Assembly: GCF_025699485.1 (NCBI RefSeq)
Contig: NZ_JANUXN010000002.1
Span: forward strand, 186,001 to 250,000
Direction of reading: 5' to 3'
Length of the DNA stretch: 64,000 bases
Source: Thauera carbonicopians
GTDB lineage: Bacteria; Pseudomonadota; Gammaproteobacteria; Burkholderiales; Rhodocyclaceae
Shown here in pieces: positions 1-9,230 of the stretch (position 1 is the first letter of the stretch; every line of letters starts with the position of its first letter). A program made the translations under genes and the position numbers. The notes beneath the pieces are model-generated. The model was not told where the DNA came from. It saw only the letters and a list, made by a program, of their open reading frames with translations, and searched no databases.

Positions 1-11
1 AACAATGCATT

Positions 12-47
12 GTTACCTTAGGGGCCTGGTTTTCAACCCGAGGTAAC
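12..47 (+). promoter_or_regulatory. pstS leader: palindrome and hairpin over the ribosome binding site
   Basis: The first 14 bases form a perfect palindrome (AACAATGCATTGTT). Separately, GTTACCT at 12-18 is the reverse complement of AGGTAAC at 41-47, and the second arm covers the GAGG ribosome binding site (40-43) of pstS. The two structures overlap and could be alternatives. No Pho box is visible in the 48 bases available; the promoter is probably left of the window. Confidence 0.35.
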
Positions 48-48
48 G

Positions 49-1092
49 ATGATGCGTTTCTCCACCAAGTTTGCTCTTGCCGCTTCTTCCGCCGTTCTGC
101 TCGCCTTCAATGCACAGGCGGCCGACATCACCGGGGCGGGCGCGTCCTTTCCGGCACCGATCTACGCCAAGTGGGCCGACGCCTACCAGAAGGCTTCGGG
201 CAACCGTGTGAATTATCAATCGATCGGCTCCGGTGGTGGCATTCGCCAGATCACCGCGAAGACGGTCGATTTCGGTGCCTCCGACATGCCGCTGACGCCG
301 GAGAAGCTGGCCGAAGGCGGGCTGCAGCAGTTTCCCACGGTGATCGGCGCGGTCGTGCCGGTGGTGAATCTGCAGGGCATCAAGCCGGGCGACATGAAGC
401 TGACCGGCGAAGTCCTGGCCCAGATCTACCAGGGCAAGATCAACAAGTGGAACGACCCGGCGCTGGTTGCGCTGAATCCTGGCCTGAACCTGCCGGATCA
501 GGACATCGGCGTGGTGCGCCGCGCCGACGGTTCGGGTACGACCTTCGTCTTCACCAACTATCTGTCGAAGGTTTCCGCCGAGTGGAAGGACAAGATCGGC
601 GAGGGCACTGCGGTGCAGTGGCCGGTCGGTCTGGGTGGCAAGGGCAACGAAGGCGTGTCGGCCTTCGTGCAGCGCCTGCCGGGCTCGATCGGCTATGTCG
701 AGTATGCCTATGCCAAGCAGAACAAGCTGGCGCATGCCATCCTACAAAACAAGGACGGCCAGTTCGTCGAGCCGAGCAACGAGAGCTTCGCCGCCGCGGC
801 TGAAGGCGCCGACTGGTCCAAGTCGGCTTTCTACGAGATCCTGACCAACCAGCCGGGTGCGAAGGCCTGGCCGATCACCAGCGCGACCTTCATCCTGATG
901 CACAAGGTGCAGGACAAGCCGTCGCAGGCGGCCGAGGCGCTGAAGTTCTTCGATTGGGCCTATGCCAACGGCGGTGAGATGGCGCTCGAGCTCGAGTACA
1001 TTCCGCTGCCGAAGGCCACCGTCGACCTGATTCGCGCCTCCTGGGGCGAGATGAAGGACGCTGCCGGCGCACCGATCCCTTACGCCAAGTAA
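49..1092 (+). CDS. pstS: Phosphate ABC transporter substrate-binding protein PstS
   Basis: This periplasmic protein binds inorganic phosphate and hands it to the PstCA channel. A Sec signal peptide of about 24 residues ends at [10 protein letters not shown]. The mature protein starts with the family motif GAGASFPAP, followed by SDMPL and by the phosphate-contacting RxDGSGTTF segment near residue 160. At 347 residues it has the usual length. There are two ATG codons in a row (49 and 52); GAGG at 40-43 lies 5 bases before the first and 8 before the second, so 52 may be the true start. It is the first gene of pstSCAB and is normally induced by phosphate limitation through PhoBR, although no Pho box is visible in the short upstream stretch. 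Confidence 0.95.
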   Translation: MMRFSTKFALAASSAVLLAFNAQAADITGAGASFPAPIYAKWADAYQKASGNRVNYQSIGSGGGIRQITAKTVDFGASDMPLTPEKLAEGGLQQFPTVIGAVVPVVNLQGIKPGDMKLTGEVLAQIYQGKINKWNDPALVALNPGLNLPDQDIGVVRRADGSGTTFVFTNYLSKVSAEWKDKIGEGTAVQWPVGLGGKGNEGVSAFVQRLPGSIGYVEYAYAKQNKLAHAILQNKDGQFVEPSNESFAAAAEGADWSKSAFYEILTNQPGAKAWPITSATFILMHKVQDKPSQAAEALKFFDWAYANGGEMALELEYIPLPKATVDLIRASWGEMKDAAGAPIPYAK

Positions 1093-1132
1093 GCGGGACT
1101 TCACCCCATGGTCCAACGTAGCCAACAGCCGG

Positions 1133-1147
1133 AGGCCCATGGGGCCT
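1133..1147 (+). other. Small hairpin between pstS and pstC
   Basis: AGGCCC (1133-1138) and GGGCCT (1142-1147) form a 6-bp stem with a 3-base loop in the pstS-pstC spacer. No T-run follows. It could stabilise or attenuate the message so that pstS is made in excess over the permease genes. This is inference from position only. Confidence 0.3.
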
Positions 1148-1206
1148 TTGGTGCTTCCGTCACTGCGGGAGGCGGCTCCCAGGCCGCCGCCCTTCCGGAT
1201 GTTTCA

Positions 1207-2169
1207 ATGCGAACGACCGAGTTCAAGTCTTCGGCGTCGAGAAGAGTCGGCGACAAGGTGTTCAGCAGCATGGCGAAATCCTTCGCCTGGCTGACGCTGA
1301 TCCTGCTGGCGGGCATCGTCGTCGCGCTCATTTATGCTTCCTGGCCGAGCATCCAGGCTTTCGGCATCGGCTTCCTGTTCTCCGATGCCTGGAATCCGCC
1401 GATGGAGGATTTCGGTGCGCTGATTCCGATCTACGGCACGCTGGTCACCTCGGCGATTGCCTTGCTGATCGCAGTGCCGGTCAGCTTCGGCATCGCGCTG
1501 TTCCTGACCGAGCTTTCGCCGGCCTGGCTGCGCCGTCCGCTTGGTACCGCGATCGAGCTGCTCGCCGCGATTCCCAGCATCGTCTATGGCATGTGGGGCC
1601 TGCTGATCTTCGCGCCGATCTTCGCCCAGTACGTTCAGCCCGGGCTGCAGTCGTCGATCGGGCAGGTGCCGATCATCGGCAAGCTGTTTGCCGGTGCGCC
1701 GCTGGGTATCGGCCTGCTCTGTGCCGGCATCATCCTGGCGATCATGATCATCCCCTACATCGCCTCGGTCATGCGCGACGTGTTCGAGGTGACGCCGCCG
1801 ATGCTGAAGGAGTCGGCCTACGGCGTCGGCTGCACGACCTGGGAGGTGATGTGGGGCGTGGTGCTGCCCTATACCAAGACCGGCGTGATCGGCGGCGTGA
1901 TGCTGGGCCTCGGCCGCGCGCTGGGTGAGACGATGGCGGTGACCTTCGTCATCGGCAACACCAACTTTCTCAATTCCGCGTCGCTGTTCGAGCCCGGCAA
2001 CAGCATCACCTCGGCGCTGGCGAACGAGTTCGCCGAAGCCGATCCGGGCCTGCATACCGCGGCGCTGATGGAACTCGGCCTGATCCTGTTTGCGATCACG
2101 CTGGTCGTGCTGATCGTTTCCAAACTGCTGCTGATGCGACTCGCCAAGGGCGAAGGCGCCAAGAGCTGA
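1207..2169 (+). CDS. pstC: Phosphate ABC transporter permease PstC
   Basis: This is an inner-membrane subunit of the phosphate importer that pairs with PstA. The protein has about six hydrophobic segments. The first is at roughly residues 25-45 ([19 protein letters not shown]), and the permease coupling signature (EAA-like, [17 protein letters not shown]) lies in the second half. The frame is open from an ATG at 1108, but the extra 33 residues are low in hydrophobicity and lie over an intergenic hairpin. I therefore prefer the ATG at 1207 (320 residues, the usual PstC length), though neither start has a strong ribosome binding site. The gene lies 114 bases after pstS, a spacing that often separates a highly expressed binding protein from its permease. 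Confidence 0.9.
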   Translation: MRTTEFKSSASRRVGDKVFSSMAKSFAWLTLILLAGIVVALIYASWPSIQAFGIGFLFSDAWNPPMEDFGALIPIYGTLVTSAIALLIAVPVSFGIALFLTELSPAWLRRPLGTAIELLAAIPSIVYGMWGLLIFAPIFAQYVQPGLQSSIGQVPIIGKLFAGAPLGIGLLCAGIILAIMIIPYIASVMRDVFEVTPPMLKESAYGVGCTTWEVMWGVVLPYTKTGVIGGVMLGLGRALGETMAVTFVIGNTNFLNSASLFEPGNSITSALANEFAEADPGLHTAALMELGLILFAITLVVLIVSKLLLMRLAKGEGAKS

Positions 2170-2173
2170 GCGA

Positions 2174-3025
2174 GTGACCGACATGAATCTGCTTGCAAGA
2201 CGCAAACTCACCAACAAGGTCGCCCTGACCCTGTCCCTGTCGGCAATGGCCTTCGGCCTGTTCTGGCTGGCGTGGATCTTGTGGACGGTGTTCGATCTGG
2301 GGCTGTCCGGCCTGTCGGTCGCCCTGTTCACCGAGATGACGCCGCCCCCGGGCGCCGACAGCGGCGGCCTGCTCAACGCCATCATGGGCAGCCTGATCCT
2401 GGTGACGCTGGCGACCCTGCTCGGAACGCCGATCGGCATCCTGACCGGCGTGTACCTGGCCGAGTATGGCCAGCATCACTGGCTGGGCAAGACCACCCGC
2501 TTCATCAACGACCTGCTGCTGTCGGCGCCGTCGATCGTCATCGGTCTGTTCGTCTATGCGGTGGTGGTGGCACAGACGGGCAAGTTCTCGGCCTGGTCGG
2601 GGGTGATCGCGCTGGCGCTGATCGTGCTGCCGGTCGTCGTGCGCACGACCGAGAACATGCTGCAGCTGATCCCCAACACCTTGCGCGAAGCTGCTTTTGC
2701 ATTGGGCGCGCCGAAGAGCGTGGTGATCTCCAAGGTCACGCTGCGGGCGGCCCGCGCCGGCGTGCTGACCGGCGTGCTGCTGGCGGTGGCGCGGATCGCG
2801 GGTGAAACGGCGCCGCTGCTCTTCACCGCGCTGTCCAACCAGTTCTGGTCGCTGAACCTCAACGAACCGATGGCGAACCTGCCGGTGACCATCTTCAAGT
2901 TCGCCATGAGTCCCTTCACCAACTGGCAGGACCTGGCCTGGGCAGGTGTCTTCCTGATCACCATGGGCGTCCTGGTACTCAACATCATTGCCCGCGTCTT
3001 CCTGCGGGCCGAGAAGATCAACTAA
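2174..3025 (+). CDS. pstA: Phosphate ABC transporter permease PstA
   Basis: This is the second membrane subunit of the phosphate importer. The 283-residue protein has six hydrophobic segments and, in its C-terminal half, the permease signature around [21 protein letters not shown], which contacts PstB. The chosen start is GTG at 2174, four bases after the pstC stop. An ATG at 2183 (MNLLARRK) is a fair alternative. Tight spacing places it in the same transcript as pstC. Nothing is odd in length or composition. Confidence 0.93.
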   Translation: MTDMNLLARRKLTNKVALTLSLSAMAFGLFWLAWILWTVFDLGLSGLSVALFTEMTPPPGADSGGLLNAIMGSLILVTLATLLGTPIGILTGVYLAEYGQHHWLGKTTRFINDLLLSAPSIVIGLFVYAVVVAQTGKFSAWSGVIALALIVLPVVVRTTENMLQLIPNTLREAAFALGAPKSVVISKVTLRAARAGVLTGVLLAVARIAGETAPLLFTALSNQFWSLNLNEPMANLPVTIFKFAMSPFTNWQDLAWAGVFLITMGVLVLNIIARVFLRAEKIN

Positions 3026-3081
3026 GGATCCATTGCCAGCAATTCCGGGCCGGCAGCCGGCCCGCGACTGGAGAAGAACAT

Positions 3082-3846
3082 ATGCAGATCAACGACGCGC
3101 AAATCGAATTCAAGGACTTCAACTTCTACTACGGCAAGTTCCATGCGCTGAAGAACATCAACTTCAAGATGGCGCGGCACAAATGCACCGCCTTCATCGG
3201 CCCGTCCGGCTGCGGCAAATCGACGCTGCTGCGCACGATCAACCGCATGTACGATCTTTATCCCGAGCAGCGCGCCGAAGGCCATTTGCTGCTCGACGGC
3301 CGCAATCTGCTGGGCTCGGACATCGACGTCAGCGTGCTGCGCGCCAAGATCGGCATGGTCTTCCAGAAGCCGACGCCGTTTCCGATGTCGATCTACGACA
3401 ACATCGCCTTCGGCGTGAAGCTGCATGAAAGGCTGTCGTCGAAGGACATGGACGATCGCGTGGAGTGGGCGTTGCGCAAGGCGGCGCTGTGGGACGAGGT
3501 CAAGGACAAGCTCCACCAGAGCGGCATGAGCCTGTCGGGCGGCCAGCAGCAGCGCCTGTGCATCGCCCGCGGCATCGCGGTGAAGCCCGAAGTCATCCTG
3601 CTCGACGAGCCGACGTCGGCGCTCGATCCGATCTCGACCGCACGCATCGAGGAGCTGGTCGACGAACTGAAGACCGAGTTCACCATCATCATCGTCACCC
3701 ACAACATGCAGCAGGCGGCACGGATCTCGGACTACACCGCCTACATGTACCTTGGCGAAATGGTCGAGTTCGGCGTCACCGACGAGTTGTTCGTGAAGCC
3801 GAAGAAGAAGGAAACCGAGGACTACATCACCGGCCGCTTCGGCTGA
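3082..3846 (+). CDS. pstB: Phosphate ABC transporter ATPase PstB
   Basis: This is the cytoplasmic ATPase that drives PstCA. It carries Walker [10 protein letters not shown] (residues 40-48), the Q-loop region, the ABC signature LSGGQQQR (about 151-158), Walker B with [12 protein letters not shown] (about 171-182) and the switch histidine in VTHNMQQ. It has 254 residues, as is typical. A GGAGAA ribosome binding site lies 6-11 bases before the ATG. A strong terminator follows directly. phoU, which often comes next in pst operons, is absent from this window, so PhoU must be encoded elsewhere. Confidence 0.96.
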   Translation: MQINDAQIEFKDFNFYYGKFHALKNINFKMARHKCTAFIGPSGCGKSTLLRTINRMYDLYPEQRAEGHLLLDGRNLLGSDIDVSVLRAKIGMVFQKPTPFPMSIYDNIAFGVKLHERLSSKDMDDRVEWALRKAALWDEVKDKLHQSGMSLSGGQQQRLCIARGIAVKPEVILLDEPTSALDPISTARIEELVDELKTEFTIIIVTHNMQQAARISDYTAYMYLGEMVEFGVTDELFVKPKKKETEDYITGRFG

Positions 3847-3854
3847 ACGGACGA

Positions 3855-3876
3855 GGGCGGCCTGGCCGCCCTTTTT
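3855..3876 (+). terminator. Rho-independent terminator of pstSCAB
   Basis: GGGCGGCC (3855-3862) pairs with GGCCGCCC (3864-3871) and is followed by five T (3872-3876). The very short loop means that the real stem is one or two pairs shorter. It begins 9 bases after the pstB stop. Confidence 0.85.
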
Positions 3877-3883
3877 CAATGCC

Positions 3884-3987
3884 CGGCCACTCCGAGGCAA
3901 AAGCGCTCCCTCGGGGGGTGGAGGGGTTTCGCGGAGTACTGCTCCGCGGCTAACGGGCCAGCCGTGCAAAGCCGGCCCTCTTGTGAC
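3884..3987. repeat. Hairpin-rich intergenic stretch, possible dispersed repeat
   Basis: Between pstB and the DUF2789 gene three potential hairpins follow one another: CCGAGG...CCTCGG around 3892-3915, CGCGGAG...CTCCGCG around 3930-3948, and GGGCC...GGCCC around 3956-3979. No open frame explains the stretch. This is the appearance of a REP-like intergenic repeat, but I see no second copy inside this window. Confidence 0.35.
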
Positions 3988-4057
3988 TCGCGCAGCAGTG
4001 GGGCGTGGGGGCCTTCTTGTGCCCGGATGATGGCCAGCAGGTGCTGCCGGCCGCTGC

Positions 4058-4303
4058 CTATGCGGAATCGTTCCTGCGCAGCGCCGCGTTGAGCTGGTCG
4101 ACGAGTTCGGCCCAATCGGCATCGTTCGCAAGCTGCTCTTGGAGAAATGCCGCCTGGCCCGTCGTCCAGAACGGCGCGTCGGGCAGCTTCACTTCGTCGG
4201 CGAGCGGCGCATGAGCGGCAATGAAGGCTTCGATCTCGGCGGTCGAGTTCGGCAGCCCGAGCTGGGCGAAAAGATCCTTCAAGACGTGCACTGGCTTTTC
4301 CAT
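4058..4303 (-). CDS. DUF2789 family small protein
   Basis: This 81-residue acidic protein of unknown function begins MEKPVHVLKDLFAQLGLP and contains FIAAHAPLADEVKLPDAPFW and a C-terminal LVDQLNAALRRND. I recognise this as the DUF2789 family, small soluble proteins of proteobacteria. The frame stays open upstream to 4435, but AGGAG lies 8-12 bases before the ATG at 4303 and the upstream extension is Arg/Cys-rich and unlike the family. It stands alone between pstB and tpiA, on the opposite strand to both. Its function is unknown and the context does not reveal it. Confidence 0.75.
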   Translation of the reverse strand: MEKPVHVLKDLFAQLGLPNSTAEIEAFIAAHAPLADEVKLPDAPFWTTGQAAFLQEQLANDADWAELVDQLNAALRRNDSA

Positions 4304-4510
4304 GGCGGTGCTCCTGCGGTGGCGAGTGACTCTCGTTCGGCAGACCTGGCACGGTTTGGTTCGTGTCCGGCGCGGTCCGGCATTCGCTACGGCGCACGCC
4401 GCCAGGCATCGGCGGGTGGGCGTGGTTCCAAGCATAGCGTCGACACGCGCGCCAGTGTGCCACCAGAGCGCGGGCGAAAGTGCGCCGCAGGGCAGGCCAT
4501 TCGCGCCGAT

Positions 4511-4539
4511 TTGCCGGCAGGTCGCCTGAGTCCTATAAT
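4511..4539 (+). promoter_or_regulatory. Sigma-70 promoter for tpiA-secG
   Basis: TTGCCG at 4511-4516 and a perfect TATAAT at 4534-4539 are separated by 17 bases. Transcription would start near 4546, about 30 bases before the tpiA start codon. Confidence 0.7.
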
Positions 4540-4576
4540 CTTACGGTTTAGCCTTCTGCGTCAGCATGTCCGCACC

Positions 4577-5311
4577 ATGATGAAAAAACTCGTCGCAGGC
4601 AACTGGAAGATGAACGGCAGCCTCGCTGCCAACGAAGCCCTGCTTGCGGCGCTTCGTCCGGTACCTGGGGTCGATGTCGCGCTGTGCGTTCCCTATCCCT
4701 ATCTTGCCCAGCTGCAGCGTCATTCGTCGGGCTTCGAACTGGGGGCGCAGGACGTCAGCGAGTTTGCCGCGGGCGCCTACACGGGCGAAGTCAGCGCGGC
4801 GATGCTCGTGGACTTCGGCTGCCGTTACGTGATCGTGGGCCATTCCGAGCGGCGGGCCTTGTTCAGCGAGGATGATCTGACCGTCGCCCGCAAGGCCTCG
4901 TCGGCCTTGTCGGCCGGGCTGGTGCCGATCGTCTGCGTGGGCGAGACGCTGGACGAGCGCGAGGCGGGTAAAGTGACGGTCGTCATCACGCGCCAGCTTG
5001 CTGCGGTGGCCGGGCTGCTTGGCCGGGAAGGGCTGAGCCGGCTGGTGCTGGCTTACGAGCCGGTCTGGGCGATCGGCACCGGGCGTTCGGCCACGGCGGA
5101 ACAGGCCGAAGAAGTCCATGCTGCGATGCGCGGCTGGCTGACGGAGCAGGGCGTCGATGCGGGCGTCATCCGCATCCTGTATGGCGGCAGCGTGAAGCCC
5201 GACAATGCGGCGGAGCTTTTCGCGATGCCGAACGTGGACGGCGGGCTGATCGGCGGTGCGTCGCTGGTCGCCGATGATTTCATGGCCATCTGCCGGGCGG
5301 CAGGGGTCTGA
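4577..5311 (+). CDS. tpiA: Triosephosphate isomerase
   Basis: It interconverts dihydroxyacetone phosphate and glyceraldehyde 3-phosphate in glycolysis and gluconeogenesis. It has all the catalytic landmarks: Lys11 in AGNWKMNG, His89 in IVGHSERR, Glu161 in AYEPVWAIGTG and the phosphate-binding GGSV loop near the C-terminus. The frame is open far upstream, but the conserved N-terminus begins at the double ATG 4577/4580, which gives 244 residues, the normal length. It lies behind a clear sigma-70 promoter and 30 bases before secG. Confidence 0.96.
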   Translation: MMKKLVAGNWKMNGSLAANEALLAALRPVPGVDVALCVPYPYLAQLQRHSSGFELGAQDVSEFAAGAYTGEVSAAMLVDFGCRYVIVGHSERRALFSEDDLTVARKASSALSAGLVPIVCVGETLDEREAGKVTVVITRQLAAVAGLLGREGLSRLVLAYEPVWAIGTGRSATAEQAEEVHAAMRGWLTEQGVDAGVIRILYGGSVKPDNAAELFAMPNVDGGLIGGASLVADDFMAICRAAGV

Positions 5312-5341
5312 GTTTTCAACGAAGTTCTTTTAGGGTTTGTG

Positions 5342-5701
5342 ATGGGTGACTATCTTTTCTCTCTCGTGCTGACCGTCCATGTGCTGGTCGGCCTCGGCGT
5401 GATCGGCCTGGTCCTGATGCAGCATGGGAAAGGGGCCGATATGGGGGCCGCGTTCGGCAGTGGTTCGTCGGGCAGCCTGTTCGGTTCGTCCGGTTCGGCG
5501 AACTTCCTCAGCCGCACGACGGCAGTGCTGGCGACGGCCTTCTTCCTGACCAGTCTGGGGCTGAGCTACCTCGCCAACGACAAGCCGGCAGCGCCGTCGA
5601 GCATCATGGAAGGCGTGCAGGTGCAGCCGTCGCAGGATGCCGTCCCCGCCGTGCCGCCGGTGCCGGCCGACGACTCCGCAGCGCAGGCCATCCCCAAATA
5701 A
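5342..5701 (+). CDS. secG: Protein translocase subunit SecG
   Basis: This is a small accessory subunit of the SecYEG channel in the inner membrane. It has two hydrophobic segments (about residues 4-24 and 56-75) flanking the Gly/Ser-rich loop GAAFGSGSSGSLFGSSG that is diagnostic for SecG. A Pro/Ala-rich tail of about 40 residues follows. A GTG lies one codon upstream at 5339, but the ATG at 5342 has AGGG 7-10 bases before it. The order tpiA-secG-tRNA-Leu-nuo is common in proteobacteria and supports the call. Confidence 0.93.
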   Translation: MGDYLFSLVLTVHVLVGLGVIGLVLMQHGKGADMGAAFGSGSSGSLFGSSGSANFLSRTTAVLATAFFLTSLGLSYLANDKPAAPSSIMEGVQVQPSQDAVPAVPPVPADDSAAQAIPK

Positions 5702-5717
5702 ATACGCATCCGGCTGT

Positions 5718-5745
5718 TTGCTCGCTGCGTAAAAAATCGTATAAT
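5718..5745 (+). promoter_or_regulatory. Sigma-70 promoter for tRNA-Leu
   Basis: TTGCTC (5718-5723), a 16-base spacer and a perfect TATAAT (5740-5745) lie just upstream of the tRNA at 5767. It may also drive part of nuo transcription by read-through. Confidence 0.6.
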
Positions 5746-5766
5746 CGCTTGGCTTTGAAACAAAGT

Positions 5767-5851
5767 GCCGACGTGGTGAAATTGGTAGACACGCTATCTT
5801 GAGGGGGTAGTGGCGAAAGCCGTATGAGTTCGAGTCTCATCGTCGGCACCA
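5767..5851 (+). tRNA. tRNA-Leu (anticodon GAG)
   Basis: The 85-base class II tRNA has the acceptor arms GCCGACG and CGTCGGC, an anticodon loop TTGAGGG giving GAG, a long variable arm and a T-arm with TTCGAGT. CCA is encoded at 5849-5851. It reads CUC/CUU leucine codons. Confidence 0.95.
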
Positions 5852-5862
5852 TGATTACGGAG

Positions 5863-5884
5863 AGCGCCCGCTATTGCGGGCGTT
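5863..5884 (+). terminator. Hairpin after tRNA-Leu
   Basis: CGCCCGC (5865-5871), loop TATT and GCGGGCG (5876-5882) form a 7-bp GC stem, extendable by two weak pairs. The following bases (TTCCTAT) are only moderately T-rich, so it may be leaky and let transcription into nuoA. Confidence 0.55.
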
Positions 5885-5952
5885 CCTATGCAGAGCAGCC
5901 AAAACAATAATGACAGCGCTCCTGCTGTCGAATTTGCTAGGGGGTTTTGAAC

Positions 5953-6327
5953 ATGCTGGAAAATTACTTTCCTGTTCTGATGTTCATGCTCGTGGGACTG
6001 GGTTTCGGTGTTGCTCCTGTGCTTCTTGGGCGGATCGTTGCTCCCTACCGTCCCGACAGCGAGAAGCTCTCCCCGTACGAGTGCGGCTTCGAGGCGTTCG
6101 AGGACGCCCGCATGAAGTTCGACGTTCGCTACTATCTGATCGCCATTCTCTTCATTCTGTTCGATCTGGAAATCGCCTTCCTGTTTCCGTGGGCGACGGT
6201 TTTCCAGGAATTCATCGCTGCCGGCGAGCATGTCTGGTTCGTGTTCGGTTCGGTGATGGTCTTTCTTGCGATTCTGGTTATCGGATACATCGTCGAGTGG
6301 AAGAACGGTGCGCTCGACTGGGAGTAA
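5953..6327 (+). CDS. nuoA: NADH-quinone oxidoreductase subunit A
   Basis: This is a membrane-arm subunit of respiratory complex I. The 124-residue protein has three transmembrane helices and the conserved loop with [22 protein letters not shown]. That loop carries the Cys of the deactivation-sensitive ND3 loop and the acidic residues near the quinone site. The ATG at 5953 follows a GGGGG-rich site; the frame could also begin at TTG 5947. It is the first gene of the nuo operon and ends 3 bases before nuoB. Confidence 0.95.
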   Translation: MLENYFPVLMFMLVGLGFGVAPVLLGRIVAPYRPDSEKLSPYECGFEAFEDARMKFDVRYYLIAILFILFDLEIAFLFPWATVFQEFIAAGEHVWFVFGSVMVFLAILVIGYIVEWKNGALDWE

Positions 6328-6330
6328 GGC

Positions 6331-6807
6331 ATGAGCATTGAGGGTGTCTTCCGCGAAGGTTTCGTCACGACTTCGCTCGACGCGGTCATCAACTGGACGC
6401 GCACCGGCTCGTTGTGGCCGATGACTTTCGGTCTGGCCTGCTGTGCGGTCGAGATGATTCATGCCGGCTGTGCCCGGTATGACCTGGACCGTTTCGGCGT
6501 GGTGTTCCGGCCGAGTCCCCGCCAGTCCGACCTGATGATTGTGGCCGGTACCTTGTGCAACAAGATGGCGCCCGCGTTGCGCAAGGTGTACGACCAGATG
6601 GCCGAGCCGCGCTGGGTCATTTCGATGGGGTCCTGTGCCAATGGCGGCGGGTACTACCACTATTCCTATTCGGTCGTGCGTGGCTGCGACCGCATCGTGC
6701 CGGTCGATGTCTATGTGCCGGGCTGTCCGCCCACGGCCGAGGCCTTGCTCTACGGCATTCTCCAGCTTCAGAACAAGATCAAGCGCACGAACACGATCGC
6801 GCGTTGA
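6331..6807 (+). CDS. nuoB: NADH-quinone oxidoreductase subunit B
   Basis: This subunit holds iron-sulfur cluster N2, which donates electrons to quinone. The ligands are visible: the tandem Cys pair in GLACCAVEM, the Cys in [10 protein letters not shown] and the Cys in [14 protein letters not shown]. The 158-residue length is typical of the short beta-proteobacterial form. It follows nuoA by 3 bases in the nuo operon. Confidence 0.97.
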   Translation: MSIEGVFREGFVTTSLDAVINWTRTGSLWPMTFGLACCAVEMIHAGCARYDLDRFGVVFRPSPRQSDLMIVAGTLCNKMAPALRKVYDQMAEPRWVISMGSCANGGGYYHYSYSVVRGCDRIVPVDVYVPGCPPTAEALLYGILQLQNKIKRTNTIAR

Positions 6808-6821
6808 CAGGTGCCCCAGAC

Positions 6822-7427
6822 ATGAGTGCCAAGCTTGAACGCCTGAGTCAGAAGCTGCGTGACGTATTCGGTGAAACGCTGCAGTCCCTGGTTGTCGACT
6901 GTGGGGAAGTGACGATCGAGGTCGCTGCCACCGATTATCTGAACGTCGCCCGAACGCTCCGCGACCACGAAGACCTGCATTTCGAGCAGCTGATCGACAT
7001 CTCGGGTCTCGACTATTCCACCTACGGCAATGCAGACTGGGAGGGCAGGCGCTTCGCTTCGGCCGCGCATCTGACCTCCATTCGCCACAACTGGCGCCTG
7101 CGCCTGCGGGTGTTTGCCGACGACGATGCCTTCCCGGTGCTGGATTCGGTCGTGGATGTCTGGCCGAGCGCCAACTGGTTCGAGCGTGAGTCCTTCGACC
7201 TGTACGGCATCATGTATGCCGGCCACCCCGATCTGCGCCGCATCCTGACCGACTACGGCTTCGTCGGACATCCGTTCCGCAAGGATTTCCCGGTTTCGGG
7301 TTACGTCGAAATGCGCTACGACCCGGAGCAGGGCAGGGTCGTCTATCAGCCGGTCACCATCGAGCCGCGCGAGAATACGCCGCGCATCGTGCGCGAAGAG
7401 AACTACGGGGACGTCGGCCATGGCTGA
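6822..7427 (+). CDS. nuoC: NADH-quinone oxidoreductase subunit C
   Basis: This is a peripheral-arm subunit (30-kDa family) that packs against NuoD. The family signature [29 protein letters not shown] lies in the second half. The ATG at 6822 gives 201 residues; the frame extends upstream but only over nuoB. NuoC and NuoD are separate genes here, unlike the fused NuoCD of enterobacteria. The last 8 bases overlap the start of nuoD. Confidence 0.96.
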   Translation: MSAKLERLSQKLRDVFGETLQSLVVDCGEVTIEVAATDYLNVARTLRDHEDLHFEQLIDISGLDYSTYGNADWEGRRFASAAHLTSIRHNWRLRLRVFADDDAFPVLDSVVDVWPSANWFERESFDLYGIMYAGHPDLRRILTDYGFVGHPFRKDFPVSGYVEMRYDPEQGRVVYQPVTIEPRENTPRIVREENYGDVGHG

Positions 7428-8673
7428 GATCCGCAACTACACGATCAACTTCGGTCCGCAGCACCCGTCGGCCCACGGCGTGCTGCGTCTGGTGCTCGAA
7501 CTCGACGGCGAAGTCGTCGAGCGCGCCGATCCGCACATCGGCCTGCTGCACCGCGGTACCGAGAAGCTTGCCGAAACGCGCACCTGGGTCCAGTCGGTGC
7601 CGTACATGGACCGCCTCGACTACGTGTCGATGATGTGCAACGAGCACGCCTACTGTATGGCCATCGAGCGCCTGCTCGGCGTCGAGGTGCCGGAGCGGGC
7701 GCAGTACATCCGCGTGATGTTCGACGAGATCACGCGCATCCTGAACCACCTGCTCAACATCGGCACCCACGCGCTCGACATCGGCGCGATGACGATGGTG
7801 CTCTACACCTTCCGCGAGCGCGAAGACCTGATGGACGTCTATGAGGCGGTCTCGGGCGCACGGATGCACGCGGCGTATTACCGGCCGGGCGGCGTCTATC
7901 GCGACCTGCCGGACCGGATGCCGAAGTACGAGGTCAACAAGTTCCGCAACGAGAAGACGGTGCGCGAGCTCAATGCTTCACGCGACGGCTCGATGCTCGA
8001 CTTCATCGAGGACTTCACCAACCGCTTCCCGACCTATTGCGACGAGTACGAGACCCTGCTGACCGACAACCGGATCTGGAAGCAGCGTACCGTGGGCATC
8101 GGCGTGGTGTCGCCCGAGCAGGCGCTTGCCTGGGGCTTCACCGGTCCGATGCTGCGTGGTTCCGGCATCGCCTGGGACCTGCGCAAGAAGCAGCCCTATG
8201 AAGTCTACGACCGCATGGATTTCGACATCCCCATCGGCAAGAACGGCGACTGCTACGATCGCTACCTGTGCCGCATGGAGGAAATGCGCCAGTCGAACCG
8301 CATCGTCAAGCAGTGCGTGGACTGGCTGCGCAAGAATCCCGGCCCGGTCATCACGGACAACCACAAGGTGGCGCCGCCTTCCCGCGAGGACATGAAGTCC
8401 AACATGGAAGAGCTGATCCACCACTTCAAGCTGTTCACCGAAGGCATCCATGTGCCCAAGGGCGAGGTCTATGCCGCGGTCGAGCACCCGAAGGGCGAGT
8501 TTGGCGTGTATGCGGTCTCGGACGGCGCGAACAAGCCGTATCGCCTCAAGCTGCGGGCACCGGGCTTCGCGCACCTCGCGGCGATGGACGACATGACCCG
8601 CGGACACATGATCGCGGACGTCGTCGCCATCATCGGTACGATGGATGTCGTGTTCGGCGAGATCGACCGCTGA
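7420..8673 (+). CDS. nuoD: NADH-quinone oxidoreductase subunit D
   Basis: This 49-kDa subunit forms the quinone pocket together with NuoB. It opens with the conserved [15 protein letters not shown], contains [12 protein letters not shown], and ends in VVFGEIDR, the usual terminus that lines the quinone channel. At 417 residues it is full length. The start overlaps nuoC by 8 bases, which suggests translational coupling. Confidence 0.97.
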   Translation: MAEIRNYTINFGPQHPSAHGVLRLVLELDGEVVERADPHIGLLHRGTEKLAETRTWVQSVPYMDRLDYVSMMCNEHAYCMAIERLLGVEVPERAQYIRVMFDEITRILNHLLNIGTHALDIGAMTMVLYTFREREDLMDVYEAVSGARMHAAYYRPGGVYRDLPDRMPKYEVNKFRNEKTVRELNASRDGSMLDFIEDFTNRFPTYCDEYETLLTDNRIWKQRTVGIGVVSPEQALAWGFTGPMLRGSGIAWDLRKKQPYEVYDRMDFDIPIGKNGDCYDRYLCRMEEMRQSNRIVKQCVDWLRKNPGPVITDNHKVAPPSREDMKSNMEELIHHFKLFTEGIHVPKGEVYAAVEHPKGEFGVYAVSDGANKPYRLKLRAPGFAHLAAMDDMTRGHMIADVVAIIGTMDVVFGEIDR

Positions 8674-8750
8674 GGTCGGACCGCTTCCCGCGCCATGGGC
8701 GTGACATCGGCTAACAAGAGTCGGCAGGCTATCCGGAAGATCAAAACGAA

Positions 8751-9230
8751 ATGCTGAGCCAGGAATCCTTGCAACAGATCGATCGAGAGATCGCCAAGTA
8801 TCCACCAGACCAGAAGCAGTCTGCCGTGATGGCAGCGCTGCGCATCGCGCAGGTCGAGAAAGGGTGGCTGCCGAAGGAACTCATCGAGTTCGTTGCCCGC
8901 TATCTCGAGATGCCGCCGATCGCGGCCTACGAGGTGGCCAGCTTCTACAACATGTACGATCTCGAGCCGGTGGGACGCCACAAGATCACGGTGTGCACGA
9001 ACCTGCCCTGTGCCTTGTCAGGCGGTGTCCATGCCGCCGAGTACGTCAAGCAGAAGCTGGGGATCGATTTCAACGAAACCACGCCCGACGGCAAGTTCAC
9101 GCTGAAGGAAGGCGAGTGCATGGGTGCCTGTGGTGATGCGCCTGTACTGCTGGTGAACAACCACCAGATGTGCAGCTGGATGACCACGGAAAAGATCGAC
9201 CAGATGCTGGCGGACCTGGACAAGAAATGA
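8751..9230 (+). CDS. nuoE: NADH-quinone oxidoreductase subunit E
   Basis: This 24-kDa subunit carries the [2Fe-2S] cluster N1a. The cysteine ligands lie in VCTNLPCAL and [10 protein letters not shown], preceded by the helical N-terminus and by [14 protein letters not shown]. It has 159 residues. A 77-base gap from nuoD is one of the larger spacers of the operon. Its TGA overlaps the ATG of nuoF (ATGA at 9227). Confidence 0.96.
   Translation: MLSQESLQQIDREIAKYPPDQKQSAVMAALRIAQVEKGWLPKELIEFVARYLEMPPIAAYEVASFYNMYDLEPVGRHKITVCTNLPCALSGGVHAAEYVKQKLGIDFNETTPDGKFTLKEGECMGACGDAPVLLVNNHQMCSWMTTEKIDQMLADLDKK

Noticed and set aside
49-52. Pho box in front of pstS
   Set aside because: The 48 upstream bases contain no CTGTCAT-type direct repeats; the site, if any, is outside the window.
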